Shown: in pieces, positions 42,427 through 51,515 of the stretch
Position numbering within the stretch: the first letter of the stretch is position 1
Layout: the number at the start of each line of letters is the position of its first letter
Notes under the pieces: model-generated
What the model was told of the DNA's origin: nothing
Seen by the model: the letters and a program-made list of their open reading frames with translations, nothing else
The model's database searches: none
Translations under genes and position numbers: made by a program
From: Agarilytica sp045430305
Lineage (GTDB): Bacteria; Pseudomonadota; Gammaproteobacteria; Pseudomonadales; Cellvibrionaceae
Length of the DNA: 64,000 nucleotides
Direction of reading: 5' to 3'
Assembly (NCBI GenBank): GCA_045430305.1
Contig: JAILXW010000001.1
Span: 62,001 to 126,000 of the forward strand

Positions 42427-44343
42427 ATGAGCGTTGAGGCAGCTAAAGAAACCCGCGGTTTTGAAACCGAAGCTAAACAGTTACTACATTTGATGATCCA
42501 CTCTTTGTACTCCAACAAAGAGATCTTTTTACGCGAGCTTGTTTCTAACGCGTCAGATGCGGCAGATAAGTTGCGTTTCCAAGCATTGGATAAAGATGAG
42601 CTTTACGAAAACGACCCGGAACTGCGAATACGTATTGCATTCGACAAAGACGCCAAAACGGTCACCATTAGCGATAACGGCATTGGTATGACCCGTGATG
42701 AGGTGATCGAGAATCTTGGCACTATTGCAAAATCGGGAACGGCACAATTCCTGTCTCAGATGAGTGGTGATCAGAAAAAAGATTCTCAATTAATTGGTCA
42801 ATTTGGTGTTGGTTTTTACTCTGCGTTTATTGTGGCTGACGAAGTGGAAGTGCACACCCGTAAAGCTGGTGCAAATACAGGTGAAGGTGTTCGTTGGGCC
42901 AGTAAAGGTGAAGCAGAATACGAAATTGAAACCATCGAAAAAGCACAGCGTGGTACCGACATTATTTTGCACCTGAAAGACGGTCAAGATGAGTTTGCTG
43001 ATGGCTATCGTTTGCGTTCCATCATCAAAAAATATTCTGACCACATCTCTTTGCCTATCGTCATGCAAAAAGAGCAAATGCCTGCGCCAGAAGGTGAAGA
43101 GAGCAAAGAGCCTTCAGAACCAGAAGACGAAACGGTCAATACGGCCACAGCACTTTGGACGCGTTCTCGCTCAGAAGTCACCGATGAAGAATACACCGAG
43201 TTCTATAAGCATGTATCGCACGACTATGCAGAGCCAATGAAGTGGTCACATAACCGTGTTGAAGGTAAGTTAGATTACACAAGCTTATTATATATTCCTG
43301 CAAAAGCGCCTTTCGATCTATACAACCGCGACGCCGCGCGAGGCCTAAAACTTTACGTGCAACGCACTTTTATTATGGATGATGCAGAGCAGTTTTTACC
43401 GCTGTATTTGCGCTTCATAAAGGGTGTGGTTGATTCGAATGATCTTTCACTCAACGTATCGCGTGAAATTTTACAAAAAGACCCTAACATCGACGCAATG
43501 CGTTCGGCACTTACAAAGCGTGTGCTCGATACATTAGAAAAAGTAGCGAAAAATGACGCAGAAAAATACGCTGGTTTCTGGAAAGAGTTTGGCCAGGTGT
43601 TGAAAGAAGGCCCAGCAGAAGACTTTGCAAACAAAGAAAAAATTGCTGGTCTTTTCCGCTTTGCTACAACGCATACAGATAAAGACGAGCAAGATCAAAG
43701 CTTGGCAGATTATGTTAGCCGTATGAACGACGGCCAAGACAAAATCTATTACGTGGTGGCAGAAAACTTTAATACCGCGAAATCTAGCCCACACTTAGAA
43801 GTGTTTCGTAAGAAAGGCATCGAAGTCGTATTGTTGAGCGATCGTGTAGACGACTGGATGATGGGCCATTTAACCGAGTTTGATGGCAAGCAATTCCAAG
43901 ATGTAGGTAAAGGCGCGCTCGACCTTGGTGAAATGGATACTGAGGAAGAGAAAAAAGAACAGGAAGAAGTCGAGAAGAAGTTCGAAGACTTTGTTTCTCG
44001 AGTAAAAGAAATTCTTAAAGACGAGGTAGACGATGTGCGCGTTACTCATCGTCTTACCGACTCTCCTGCTTGTTTGGTTGTTGGCGAACACGATATGGGC
44101 GCACAAATGCGTCGTTTACTTGAGCAGGCGGGGCAAGACTTGCCAACGTCGAAGCCGAGCTTAGAAATTAACCCTGAGCACCCTTTGCTTCAGAAAATGG
44201 ATCAAGAAAGTGATGAAGATCGTTTCTCTGATTTGGCTCACGTTATTTATGATCAAGCCAATTTGGCAGAAGGCGGCCACTTAAAAGACCCTGCAGCTTA
44301 TGTACGCCGACTTAACAAACTATTGTTGGAAATTTCTGCGTAG
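42427..44343 (+). CDS. htpG: Molecular chaperone HtpG (Hsp90)
   Basis: ATP-dependent cytoplasmic chaperone, 638 residues. The N-terminal GHKL ATPase has the motif LRELVSNASDAADKLR (Asn and Asp for nucleotide), ISDNGIGM, and GQFGVGFYS. A short acidic insert (GEESKEPSEPEDE) lies near 220. The middle domain has the catalytic Arg region (SLNVSREILQKD) and the C-terminal dimerisation domain ends in LLLEISA. Length matches E. coli HtpG (624). GAGG precedes the ATG, and a sigma-32 promoter lies upstream. Confidence 0.98.
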   Translation: MSVEAAKETRGFETEAKQLLHLMIHSLYSNKEIFLRELVSNASDAADKLRFQALDKDELYENDPELRIRIAFDKDAKTVTISDNGIGMTRDEVIENLGTIAKSGTAQFLSQMSGDQKKDSQLIGQFGVGFYSAFIVADEVEVHTRKAGANTGEGVRWASKGEAEYEIETIEKAQRGTDIILHLKDGQDEFADGYRLRSIIKKYSDHISLPIVMQKEQMPAPEGEESKEPSEPEDETVNTATALWTRSRSEVTDEEYTEFYKHVSHDYAEPMKWSHNRVEGKLDYTSLLYIPAKAPFDLYNRDAARGLKLYVQRTFIMDDAEQFLPLYLRFIKGVVDSNDLSLNVSREILQKDPNIDAMRSALTKRVLDTLEKVAKNDAEKYAGFWKEFGQVLKEGPAEDFANKEKIAGLFRFATTHTDKDEQDQSLADYVSRMNDGQDKIYYVVAENFNTAKSSPHLEVFRKKGIEVVLLSDRVDDWMMGHLTEFDGKQFQDVGKGALDLGEMDTEEEKKEQEEVEKKFEDFVSRVKEILKDEVDDVRVTHRLTDSPACLVVGEHDMGAQMRRLLEQAGQDLPTSKPSLEINPEHPLLQKMDQESDEDRFSDLAHVIYDQANLAEGGHLKDPAAYVRRLNKLLLEISA

Positions 44344-44672
44344 CATGTAAGAAAAGTGGTCATTCTCAAGCTTTTAACTCGAAGTCGTAAAAGGCCAAGA
44401 AGGGGGCTTGAGAGCACCGTCGGGGTCCAAGGTTTAATACCATCTGTTCAAGGATGAATAGATGGCGTTACTTGAGAGAGGCGTATGCTTGTTAACCCCA
44501 GCCCCGATCTAGTATGACTTTGATTCATGATTTTTACGCCTGAGTACAGCGGGTAAATATTGAAATTTGCCTATCATGACGCAGCGCATCATAATCCAAA
44601 CACGCCTAGCTCAGCCTAAGGTCGGCTACTAAAACTATAAGCGCACGAGCGCCACATCAACGAGACGACTTT
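44344..44672. other. Intergenic region between htpG and gpsA
   Basis: 329 bases without a gene. An eight-base inverted repeat TCTCAAGC / GCTTGAGA (44364-44371 and 44406-44413) has a 34-base loop and no T-tract, so it is not called a terminator. The gpsA promoter should be in the right half. Confidence 0.4.
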
Positions 44673-45692
44673 ATGACCGAAAGCCTCACCATCACAGTCC
44701 TCGGCGGAGGCAGTTTCGGCACCGCAATTTCTAACATTATTGCCTCCAATGGCCATCACACAAACTTATGGATGCGTGACGCAGCGCGCGCCCAAAAATG
44801 CCAGAGCGAACGCGAAAACCCGGAGTATTTACCGGGCTATATACTGCATGAAAACCTTAGTATTACCTCAGACCTGAAAGAGTGCGTGCCTCAAAGCGAT
44901 GTAGTCGTAATAGCTGTACCAAGCTCTTCATTTCGTCAGGTCACCAAACTCGCCGCACCGCTTATTCGCCGTGGCATCATGGTGTTGAGCACCACAAAAG
45001 GCATCGAGGCAGATAGCTTCTGCTTAATGAGCCAAATACTCGAACAAGAATTGGAAGACGTACGTATTGGCGCACTAAGCGGCCCCAATTTCGCGAAAGA
45101 AATCATAGCCAACCAATACACCGGCTCCGTGATCGCCAGTGACGATGCAGAAGTCTGTGCGCTAGTACAGCGCGTCTTTTCTTCAGACACATTCCGCATA
45201 TACAGTAATCAAGACCGTTACGGCGTTGAGTTAGCAGGCGCGTTAAAAAATATATATGCCATTGTAACCGGTATGGCCGCAGCGCTGGGTACCGGGCAAA
45301 ATACCATGGCCATGCTACTCACTCGTAGTTTGGCCGAAATGGGCCGCTTCGCTAAAGTAGAGGGGGCAGACTCTATGACCTTTCTCGGTTTGGCTGGCGT
45401 CGGTGATTTGATACTGACATGTACATCAAACCTAAGCCGTAATTACCGTGTTGGATATGCGATTGGTAAAGGCGAAAATTTAGAAAAAGTACTTGAAGAC
45501 ATTGGCCAAGTGGCCGAAGGTGTAAACACTTTAAAGCTAGTGAAACAAAAAGCCGATGAACTGGGGGTGTACATGCCCATAGTGCAAGGCTTATACGCAA
45601 TTCTGTTCGAAGACCGTGAAATTATTAGCGTTGTTCAAGGTCTTATGACAGGTGAAATGGCAAGTGACGTAGACTTACAAGGGGGCGTTTAA
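44673..45692 (+). CDS. gpsA: NAD(P)H-dependent glycerol-3-phosphate dehydrogenase
   Basis: Reduces dihydroxyacetone phosphate to sn-glycerol 3-phosphate for phospholipid synthesis. 339 residues. The Rossmann motif GGGSFGTA is at 11-18; AVPSSSFR, TTKGIEAD, GALSGPNFAKE, the catalytic Lys in ELAGALKNIYAIVTGM, and GLAGVGDLILTCTSNLSRNY are all present. The stop overlaps the ATG of the DUF4389 gene by one base (TAATG). Confidence 0.97.
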   Translation: MTESLTITVLGGGSFGTAISNIIASNGHHTNLWMRDAARAQKCQSERENPEYLPGYILHENLSITSDLKECVPQSDVVVIAVPSSSFRQVTKLAAPLIRRGIMVLSTTKGIEADSFCLMSQILEQELEDVRIGALSGPNFAKEIIANQYTGSVIASDDAEVCALVQRVFSSDTFRIYSNQDRYGVELAGALKNIYAIVTGMAAALGTGQNTMAMLLTRSLAEMGRFAKVEGADSMTFLGLAGVGDLILTCTSNLSRNYRVGYAIGKGENLEKVLEDIGQVAEGVNTLKLVKQKADELGVYMPIVQGLYAILFEDREIISVVQGLMTGEMASDVDLQGGV

Positions 45693-46180
45693 TGGACCAG
45701 CAACTCAAAGAAAATATTACATCTGGCGCGACGTGGATGCGCTGTCTCTATATGGTGTTTTTTGGTGTGTGTTTAACCGTATCGCGCTTCGTGATGTGGG
45801 TCGTGGTTGTACTTCAGTTTTTATTCGCACTGACTACCGGCAGTGACAATGCCAATTTACGTCGTTTGGGTGACTCGCTCTCCCAATATATTTTTCAAGC
45901 GCTCAAGTTTTTAACCTTCAATTCAGAAGAAAAGCCTTTTCCTTTTACCGATTGGCCGACACCCGAAAGTAATGTGATTGTAGGTGAAGTTGAAACGGCT
46001 GAAGAAATTGCCGAAGCCAAGGTTGCTAAAAGCGAGGCTGAAGAGCAAACCACAAGTGAATCAGAGCCTGCCGCAGAAATCAGTGAGCCGGAAATAAGTG
46101 TCGGTGAGTCGGAAGTGGAAATTGTTGATGACGTAGCTGACGAAGCAGAGGAAGAAAGCGGTACAGGCGAAAAAGCCTAG
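45692..46180 (+). CDS. DUF4389 membrane protein
   Basis: 162 residues: two hydrophobic segments at about 18-46 (CLYMVFFGVCLTV, VMWVVVVLQFLFALTT), then a pattern typical of DUF4389 (LSQYIFQALKFLTFNSEEKPFPF), and a long, acidic Glu/Ala/Val-rich tail. Coupled to gpsA by a one-base overlap, an arrangement also known in pseudomonads. Function unknown. Confidence 0.85.
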   Translation: MDQQLKENITSGATWMRCLYMVFFGVCLTVSRFVMWVVVVLQFLFALTTGSDNANLRRLGDSLSQYIFQALKFLTFNSEEKPFPFTDWPTPESNVIVGEVETAEEIAEAKVAKSEAEEQTTSESEPAAEISEPEISVGESEVEIVDDVADEAEEESGTGEKA

Positions 46181-46207
46181 AAATTTCTGCTTTCGAGCAC
46201 AAAATAG

Positions 46208-46243
46208 AATACGCGCTGTAGCTTTTTGCAGCGTGTATTTTAG
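46208..46243 (+). terminator. Probable terminator after gpsA-DUF4389
   Basis: AATACGCGCTG and CAGCGTGTATT pair over 11 bases (one G-T) around a ten-base loop, followed by TTTAGTT. Confidence 0.65.
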
Positions 46244-46320
46244 TTCCTTATAGCATTTCTATTAGCGTTCCCATGTGAACAACATACTCCTCAATAACGA
46301 CAACAATACTGGAGACAACA

Positions 46321-46791
46321 ATGGAACTTTTTTTGATGCGTCACGGCCATGCCGAGGTAGAAGCGCCAAAAGATTCAATAAGGCCTTTATCTGCACACGG
46401 CAAGATGCAAGTTGCAGATATTATTCGTGAAAATATCACTGAACTTGCCAATGTTCAGTCGCTAATTGTTAGCCCGTATTTGCGCGCACAAGAAACAGCC
46501 CATATCGTACAAAATGAATTGGCGAATGTTCCAAAGCAAGATGCTGATTGGCTGGTGCCCAATGCTAACCCCAGATTTTTGGTGGAGCAACTTCATAATA
46601 TGTTTCATGAGCAAGGCAAAACATCGCTCATGCTCGTAACTCATCAACCCTTGGTGGGTATTGTGCTAGACGAACTCTGCGGTTTGGAGCCGGGTCGGCA
46701 CCGAATGGCAACGGCTTCGTTAGCAGCGATCGATACAGAAGTTCTTGCGGTTAATTGTTGTAAGCTTCGCTGGGCAAGGCATGCCTTGTAA
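46321..46791 (+). CDS. sixA: Phosphohistidine phosphatase SixA
   Basis: 156 residues, histidine-phosphatase (phosphoglycerate mutase) superfamily. The catalytic RHG is in FLMRHGHAE (residues 4-12), followed by RPLSAHGKMQ, SPYLRAQETA, and the second catalytic His in LVTHQPLVG. SixA removes phosphate from phosphohistidines of histidine phosphotransfer proteins such as those in ArcB or the nitrogen PTS. CTGGAGACAACA precedes the ATG. Confidence 0.92.
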   Translation: MELFLMRHGHAEVEAPKDSIRPLSAHGKMQVADIIRENITELANVQSLIVSPYLRAQETAHIVQNELANVPKQDADWLVPNANPRFLVEQLHNMFHEQGKTSLMLVTHQPLVGIVLDELCGLEPGRHRMATASLAAIDTEVLAVNCCKLRWARHAL

Positions 46792-46821
46792 CCTACATCG
46801 AAACTAGTAGAGGCCTCACTC

Positions 46822-47667
46822 GTGCAAGAGTTTGAATTTCAATTTCACGATCAGGTATTTCGTGGCAAACGCTGGGGGAAAGAAGGCGGGTTGCCCCTTA
46901 TTGCGCTGCACGGTTGGTTAGACAACTGTGCGAGCTTCGACGTGTTAGCGCCACAGCTAAAAAATATCGACATGATTGCGTTAGACCTCGCCGGTCAAGG
47001 CCAAAGTGATCACCGAGACCACGGGGGCGCGTATAATATCTGGAATGATATTGTTGAAGTGATCGCCGTTGCCAATAGTTTAGGCTGGGACAATTTTGCT
47101 TTGTTGGGGCATTCGCGTGGCGCCATGATCGCGACCTTAATTGCGGGCACTTTTCCGCAGCGTGTTTCTCATTTGGCTTTAATTGAGGCCTTTATTCCAC
47201 ACATTGTAAAAGCGGAAGATGCGCCAGGCCAAATGCAAGCCGCAGTGGAATCTTTACTTGGTATGTCAGACAAAAGTGGTAGTCGTTTTCCCTCTTTTGA
47301 AAGTGCAATACAAGCGCGAGAAAAAGGCTTAGTACCCTTAAATCATGAAGATGCTACAATTTTGGCGCAACGCGGTGTAATAGAAAAAGCGGGTAAATTT
47401 TCCTGGAATTACGATATAAAGCTCAATGCGCCGTCGGAAGTGAAATTCACCCGCGAACAGGTGATTGCTTTTGTTGATCGAATATCGTCAGATATTGCAT
47501 TGATTCTTGCTGACGATGGTTTATCAAAAACCTTTGATGGTATGGAAGAAATCGTCGATATGTTCGAAAAGGTAAAGGCCACACGTATGCCGGGGTACCA
47601 TCATTTACACATGTCGCAAGCAAGTGTTGAGGTTGCAGGAATTTTAAATGACTATTTTTCCAACTAA
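46822..47667 (+). CDS. Alpha/beta hydrolase
   Basis: 281 residues from a GTG. The alpha/beta hydrolase pattern is clear: LIALHGWLDNCASFD (oxyanion region), LDLAGQGQSDHR, nucleophile S98 or so in LLGHSRGAM, and the C-terminal acidic and His residues (ADDGLSKTF, GYHHLHMSQ). Substrate unknown. Its last 20 bases overlap the start of the DUF4892 gene, so the two are coupled. Confidence 0.9.
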   Translation: MQEFEFQFHDQVFRGKRWGKEGGLPLIALHGWLDNCASFDVLAPQLKNIDMIALDLAGQGQSDHRDHGGAYNIWNDIVEVIAVANSLGWDNFALLGHSRGAMIATLIAGTFPQRVSHLALIEAFIPHIVKAEDAPGQMQAAVESLLGMSDKSGSRFPSFESAIQAREKGLVPLNHEDATILAQRGVIEKAGKFSWNYDIKLNAPSEVKFTREQVIAFVDRISSDIALILADDGLSKTFDGMEEIVDMFEKVKATRMPGYHHLHMSQASVEVAGILNDYFSN

Positions 47668-48562
47668 GTTTTTTACTAATGTGTTTCTTGGGTTTAGCTT
47701 GCTGAGCACAGCCGGTACTTTGCAGGCCTTTACCATTGACGATTATTTTTCTGGTCAAAGACAAATTTACACAGCCAAAAATCCAGACACAACTTACCGG
47801 CTAACCCTGAGTTCACTTAAAAAAATTAATGGGGAATGGCTGGCAGAAAAAGAAATGTTGGTGCGTGGAAATTTGACGCGCGTAAGTTTAGAAATATCTC
47901 GACCCTACAAATTTGATACCGCCAAGCTAGCGCTTCAAGCCCAGTTTAATGCCTTAAATGCAAGCCTAGTTTATGCCTGTGAAGGTATGGCGTGTGGCAG
48001 TAGCAATGCTTGGGCTAACGAGCGTTTTGAAGTGAAACAGCTCTATGGTTTGGATTTGTCTCAGTATTACCAAGTGTGGCAGTTTAAAGACCAGGGCTTG
48101 AACAAGTTCGCCGCAGTTTACCTCGTACAGCGTGGTAATAAGCGTGTGTATTCTCAGCTCGATATTATCGTACCGAAAAAACAAAATCTCGCATTTGCGC
48201 CCAGTGCAGGGGTTATTGCAAAGCAATTTTATCGCGATAAACAAATAACCGTGTCTGGCCTGAAATTTGAGCAGGGTAATATTCAAATAAATCAAGAAAA
48301 TTTAAAGTCTTATGCGCAAGCCTTCAATCAGCAAGCATTTCGCAACTTACTGATCGTTGGCCACGATTTTTTCCCAGGGTCGGAAGATGAGCAAGAGACA
48401 CGTTCCCTCGCGTATGCGAATGCAGTTAAAGACGCTTTGGTTCGTCAGGGCGTTCAAGAGAAGCGAATACAGGTAAAAGGTATTGGTGCGCTCGCACCAG
48501 AAGCCGGTAACGATACGATCAAACAAGCCGTAGAGGCTCGCGTGGTCGTATTGTTAAAATAG
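47648..48562 (+). CDS. DUF4892/OmpA-like periplasmic protein
   Basis: 304 residues with a signal peptide of about 28 residues (ends TLQA). The N-terminal part is the DUF4892 region (YRLTLSSLKKINGEW, ERFEVKQLYGLDLSQYY) and the C-terminal about 110 residues have an OmpA-like pattern (LLIVGHDFFPGSEDEQETRS, AYANAVKDALVRQGV, RIQVKGIG), though without a full peptidoglycan-binding NxxLSxxRA motif. The pairing with an upstream alpha/beta hydrolase is also seen in pseudomonads. Function unknown. Confidence 0.8.
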   Translation: MTIFPTKFFTNVFLGFSLLSTAGTLQAFTIDDYFSGQRQIYTAKNPDTTYRLTLSSLKKINGEWLAEKEMLVRGNLTRVSLEISRPYKFDTAKLALQAQFNALNASLVYACEGMACGSSNAWANERFEVKQLYGLDLSQYYQVWQFKDQGLNKFAAVYLVQRGNKRVYSQLDIIVPKKQNLAFAPSAGVIAKQFYRDKQITVSGLKFEQGNIQINQENLKSYAQAFNQQAFRNLLIVGHDFFPGSEDEQETRSLAYANAVKDALVRQGVQEKRIQVKGIGALAPEAGNDTIKQAVEARVVVLLK

Positions 48563-48569
48563 AGCGCCT

Positions 48570-49130
48570 CTATTTGATCAGGGAAAGAAATTCTGAGCGA
48601 GTAGCTGCATTATCACGAAACACGCCGAGCATGGAGGATGTCCGCATTGACGAATTTTGCTTTTCGACACCGCGCATCATCATGCATAAATGTTTCGCTT
48701 CAATAATTACAGCAACACCTTTTGCTCCCGTCACCTCTTCAATTGTGTGGGCAATTTGAGAACTTAATTGTTCCTGGATTTGCAAGCGACGTGAATACAT
48801 ATCGACAATGCGCGCAATTTTAGAAAGGCCAAGCACTTTTCCTTCAGGAATATAACCGACGTGGGCTTTACCGAAGAAGGGCAGCATGTGATGTTCGCAT
48901 AGGGAATATAGCTCTACATCTTTTACAATCACCATGTCACGACTTTCACTAGGAAACAACGCGCCGTTAACCACTTCTTCCAAGCTCTGGTTGTAGCCTT
49001 TGGTGATATATTCGAATGCTTTGGCTGCACGTTTCGGAGTATCGAGAAGGCCTTCGCGGGCTAGGTCTTCGCCGGTAGATTCGATGATGTCAGCAAAGTT
49101 TTGCTTCATCTTTGGGTCTTGTTCTGCCAT
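48570..49130 (-). CDS. folE: GTP cyclohydrolase I
   Basis: Makes 7,8-dihydroneopterin triphosphate from GTP, the first step of folate synthesis. 186 residues. Zinc ligands are visible in SLCEHHMLPFFGKAHVGYIP and EAKHLCMMMRGV, with TSSMLGVFRDN near the end. Length fits the short bacterial form. It converges with the DUF4892 gene and leads away from prmB. Confidence 0.96.
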   Translation of the reverse strand: MAEQDPKMKQNFADIIESTGEDLAREGLLDTPKRAAKAFEYITKGYNQSLEEVVNGALFPSESRDMVIVKDVELYSLCEHHMLPFFGKAHVGYIPEGKVLGLSKIARIVDMYSRRLQIQEQLSSQIAHTIEEVTGAKGVAVIIEAKHLCMMMRGVEKQNSSMRTSSMLGVFRDNAATRSEFLSLIK

Positions 49131-49400
49131 ATGGGTCGCAGCGGCCTTTAAGTTAATGTGCGCGGGCGCGGTAATAGTTGGCTGGGCGATCGCTAATGCG
49201 GGTCGGCCTTCACATAGTCATACGCGACTGTTCTAGTAAAGGATTACAAAGTATTCCGTTGCTAAGCGTTAGTCGTGCAGGGGAAAAGGCGCTAGAATAG
49301 CGGCCTTTTGGCTATTTGCAAACCTAAACACTGGGTAAGCGCAGCCCAAAGCGAGCCAAGTACAACCAAAAGGGCACATAAAGGGCCCAGGCACAGAATT

Positions 49401-50318
49401 ATGATGGCGATTTTTCCCGCATTTGAAACCCTGAAGGGTGGACAGCTACGAACGGTACTCGACTGGCTGCGCTGGGGTGCGAGCCGATTCAACGAGCACG
49501 CGGTTTATTTTGGTCACGGTACTGATAATGCCTGGGACGAAGCTGTTTTCTTGCTTTCTCATGCTATTCATCAACCCTGGGATTCCCTCGACAAGATGCA
49601 GCAGGCTGCTATTAGTGAAGCCGAACAGTTTGCTGTGTATGAGCTATTTCGAAGAAGAGTGGAAGAACGTATTCCAGCACCTTATTTGACCGGCGTTGCC
49701 TGGTTTGCGGGCTTACCCTATAAAGTGACGCAAGATGTTTTGGTACCTCGCTCACCTATAGCTGAACTTATCTTGAAAGACTTAGAACCATGGCTTAATA
49801 AAGCGCCACGCAAAATATTGGATTTGTGTACGGGGGGCGGCTGTATTGGTCTTGCCTGCGCACATCAATTCCAAGACGCAGATGTCGTGTTAAGTGATGT
49901 CTCAGGCCCAGCGCTGGCAGTGGCGCAACAGAATATCGATTTCCACGGCCTCGATGCTCGTGTTACTACATGCAAGTCTGATGGTTTTGACAGTATCGGC
50001 GATGCAACATTCGATTTGATTGTGAGTAACCCACCGTATGTTGATGCCGGTGATTTTTCTTCCATGCCGCAAGAATTCCACTCTGAGCCTAAGTTGGGTT
50101 TGGTGTCGGGCGATGATGGCTTGGATTTTACCCGCCGTATATTAAAAGAGGCGGGGCAGTACTTGAGTGACGACGGTTTACTCATTGTGGAAGTCGGAAA
50201 CTCCTGGCCTGCACTCGAAGCGGCTTATCCTCAACTATCCTTTGTATGGCCAGAATTTGAATTTGGTGGTCACGGGGTATTTATACTAGAAAAGGCTCAA
50301 TTAGCCGTTCTTGCGTAA
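49401..50318 (+). CDS. prmB: 50S ribosomal protein L3 glutamine methyltransferase
   Basis: Methylates a glutamine of ribosomal protein L3 using S-adenosylmethionine. The start at 49401 (MMAIFPAFETL) gives 305 residues, matching E. coli PrmB (310); an open frame back to a TTG at 49308 is not needed. Conserved: LRWGASRFNEHAVYFGHGTDN, YLTGVAWFAGL, LVPRSPIAELI, SAM motif LDLCTGGGCIGLA, catalytic NPPY in LIVSNPPYVD. Next to aroC, as in pseudomonads. Confidence 0.95.
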   Translation: MMAIFPAFETLKGGQLRTVLDWLRWGASRFNEHAVYFGHGTDNAWDEAVFLLSHAIHQPWDSLDKMQQAAISEAEQFAVYELFRRRVEERIPAPYLTGVAWFAGLPYKVTQDVLVPRSPIAELILKDLEPWLNKAPRKILDLCTGGGCIGLACAHQFQDADVVLSDVSGPALAVAQQNIDFHGLDARVTTCKSDGFDSIGDATFDLIVSNPPYVDAGDFSSMPQEFHSEPKLGLVSGDDGLDFTRRILKEAGQYLSDDGLLIVEVGNSWPALEAAYPQLSFVWPEFEFGGHGVFILEKAQLAVLA

Positions 50319-50391
50319 TAGAAGAAGTTTTGAGCGATAGCGCGTTAAAATAAACACATATTATATTTACACAGTAAAGCGAAATTAAATT

Positions 50392-51489
50392 ATGTCGGGC
50401 AATACCATCGGAAAACTTTTTTCAGTCACCACCTTTGGCGAAAGTCATGGTCTGGCTCTGGGGTGCATCGTAGACGGTTGCCCACCGGGAATCGCGATTA
50501 CTGAAGAAGAAATTCAAAAAGATTTAGATCGCCGTAAACCCGGCCAGTCAAAATTTACCACTCAGCGTCGCGAATCAGACGAAGTCAAAGTACTTTCGGG
50601 TATTTTTGAAGGTCAAACAACCGGTACCAGCATCGGTTTAGAAATTCAAAATACCGATCAGCGCTCAAAAGATTATTCAAAGATTAAAGAGCAGTTTCGC
50701 CCAGCACATGCCGATTACACCTACATGCAAAAGTATGGTCTTCGAGATTATCGCGGTGGCGGTCGTTCCTCTGCGCGTGAAACGGCGATGCGAGTAGCGG
50801 CGGGCGCAATTGCCAAAAAAGCATTGCGCGAATTCTGGGGTATAGAGGTACGCGGTTATTTATCTCAATTAGGCCCCGTTAAAATAGAAAATTTTGATTG
50901 GGACGAAGTGGAAAACAATCCTTTTTTCTGCCCCGATGCCAGCAAAGTCGACGAGATGGCCGATTACATGCAAGCGCTCAATAAAGAGGGTGATTCTGTC
51001 GGTGCAAAAATTTCTGTTGTTGCGAGCAATATGTTCCCTGGTTTAGGTGAGCCAGTGTTTGACCGTTTAGATGCTGACCTTGCTCACGCTTTAATGAGTA
51101 TTAATGCAGTAAAAGGCGTAGAAATAGGCGATGGCTTTGATGTGGTTGCTCAAAAAGGCACTGAGCATCGCGACGAAATCACACCCGATGGTTTTTTATC
51201 TAATCATGCAGGCGGGGTGCTCGGTGGCATCTCTTCTGGCCAAGATATCATTGCCCATATCGCATTAAAGCCTACTTCTAGTCTGCGCATTCCGGGCAAA
51301 AGTGTTGATGTGCACGGCAATCCTGTTGAGGTTGTCACTACCGGTCGCCACGACCCTTGTGTAGGTATTCGCGCAACACCAATTGCCGAAGCGATGATGG
51401 CAATTACCTTACTCGACCACGCTTTGCGCCACCGTGGACAAAATGGGCATGTTAATTCTTCAGTACCGCGTGTGCCGGCAACGCCCTAA
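50392..51489 (+). CDS. aroC: Chorismate synthase
   Basis: Converts 5-enolpyruvylshikimate 3-phosphate to chorismate using reduced FMN. 365 residues. Signature segments: GNTIGKLFSVTTFGESHG, DRRKPGQSKFTTQR, YRGGGRSSARETAMRVAAGA, and RHDPCVGIRATPIAEAM. Length is typical. It follows prmB by 73 bases and precedes the MFS gene by 26. Confidence 0.98.
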   Translation: MSGNTIGKLFSVTTFGESHGLALGCIVDGCPPGIAITEEEIQKDLDRRKPGQSKFTTQRRESDEVKVLSGIFEGQTTGTSIGLEIQNTDQRSKDYSKIKEQFRPAHADYTYMQKYGLRDYRGGGRSSARETAMRVAAGAIAKKALREFWGIEVRGYLSQLGPVKIENFDWDEVENNPFFCPDASKVDEMADYMQALNKEGDSVGAKISVVASNMFPGLGEPVFDRLDADLAHALMSINAVKGVEIGDGFDVVAQKGTEHRDEITPDGFLSNHAGGVLGGISSGQDIIAHIALKPTSSLRIPGKSVDVHGNPVEVVTTGRHDPCVGIRATPIAEAMMAITLLDHALRHRGQNGHVNSSVPRVPATP

Positions 51490-51515
51490 TAGTTTATTGC
51501 AAAAATAGCCGTCTG

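Noticed and set aside
49308..49400. TTG start of prmB at 49308
   Set aside because: The added 31 residues are basic and unlike PrmB; the ATG at 49401 gives the expected length.
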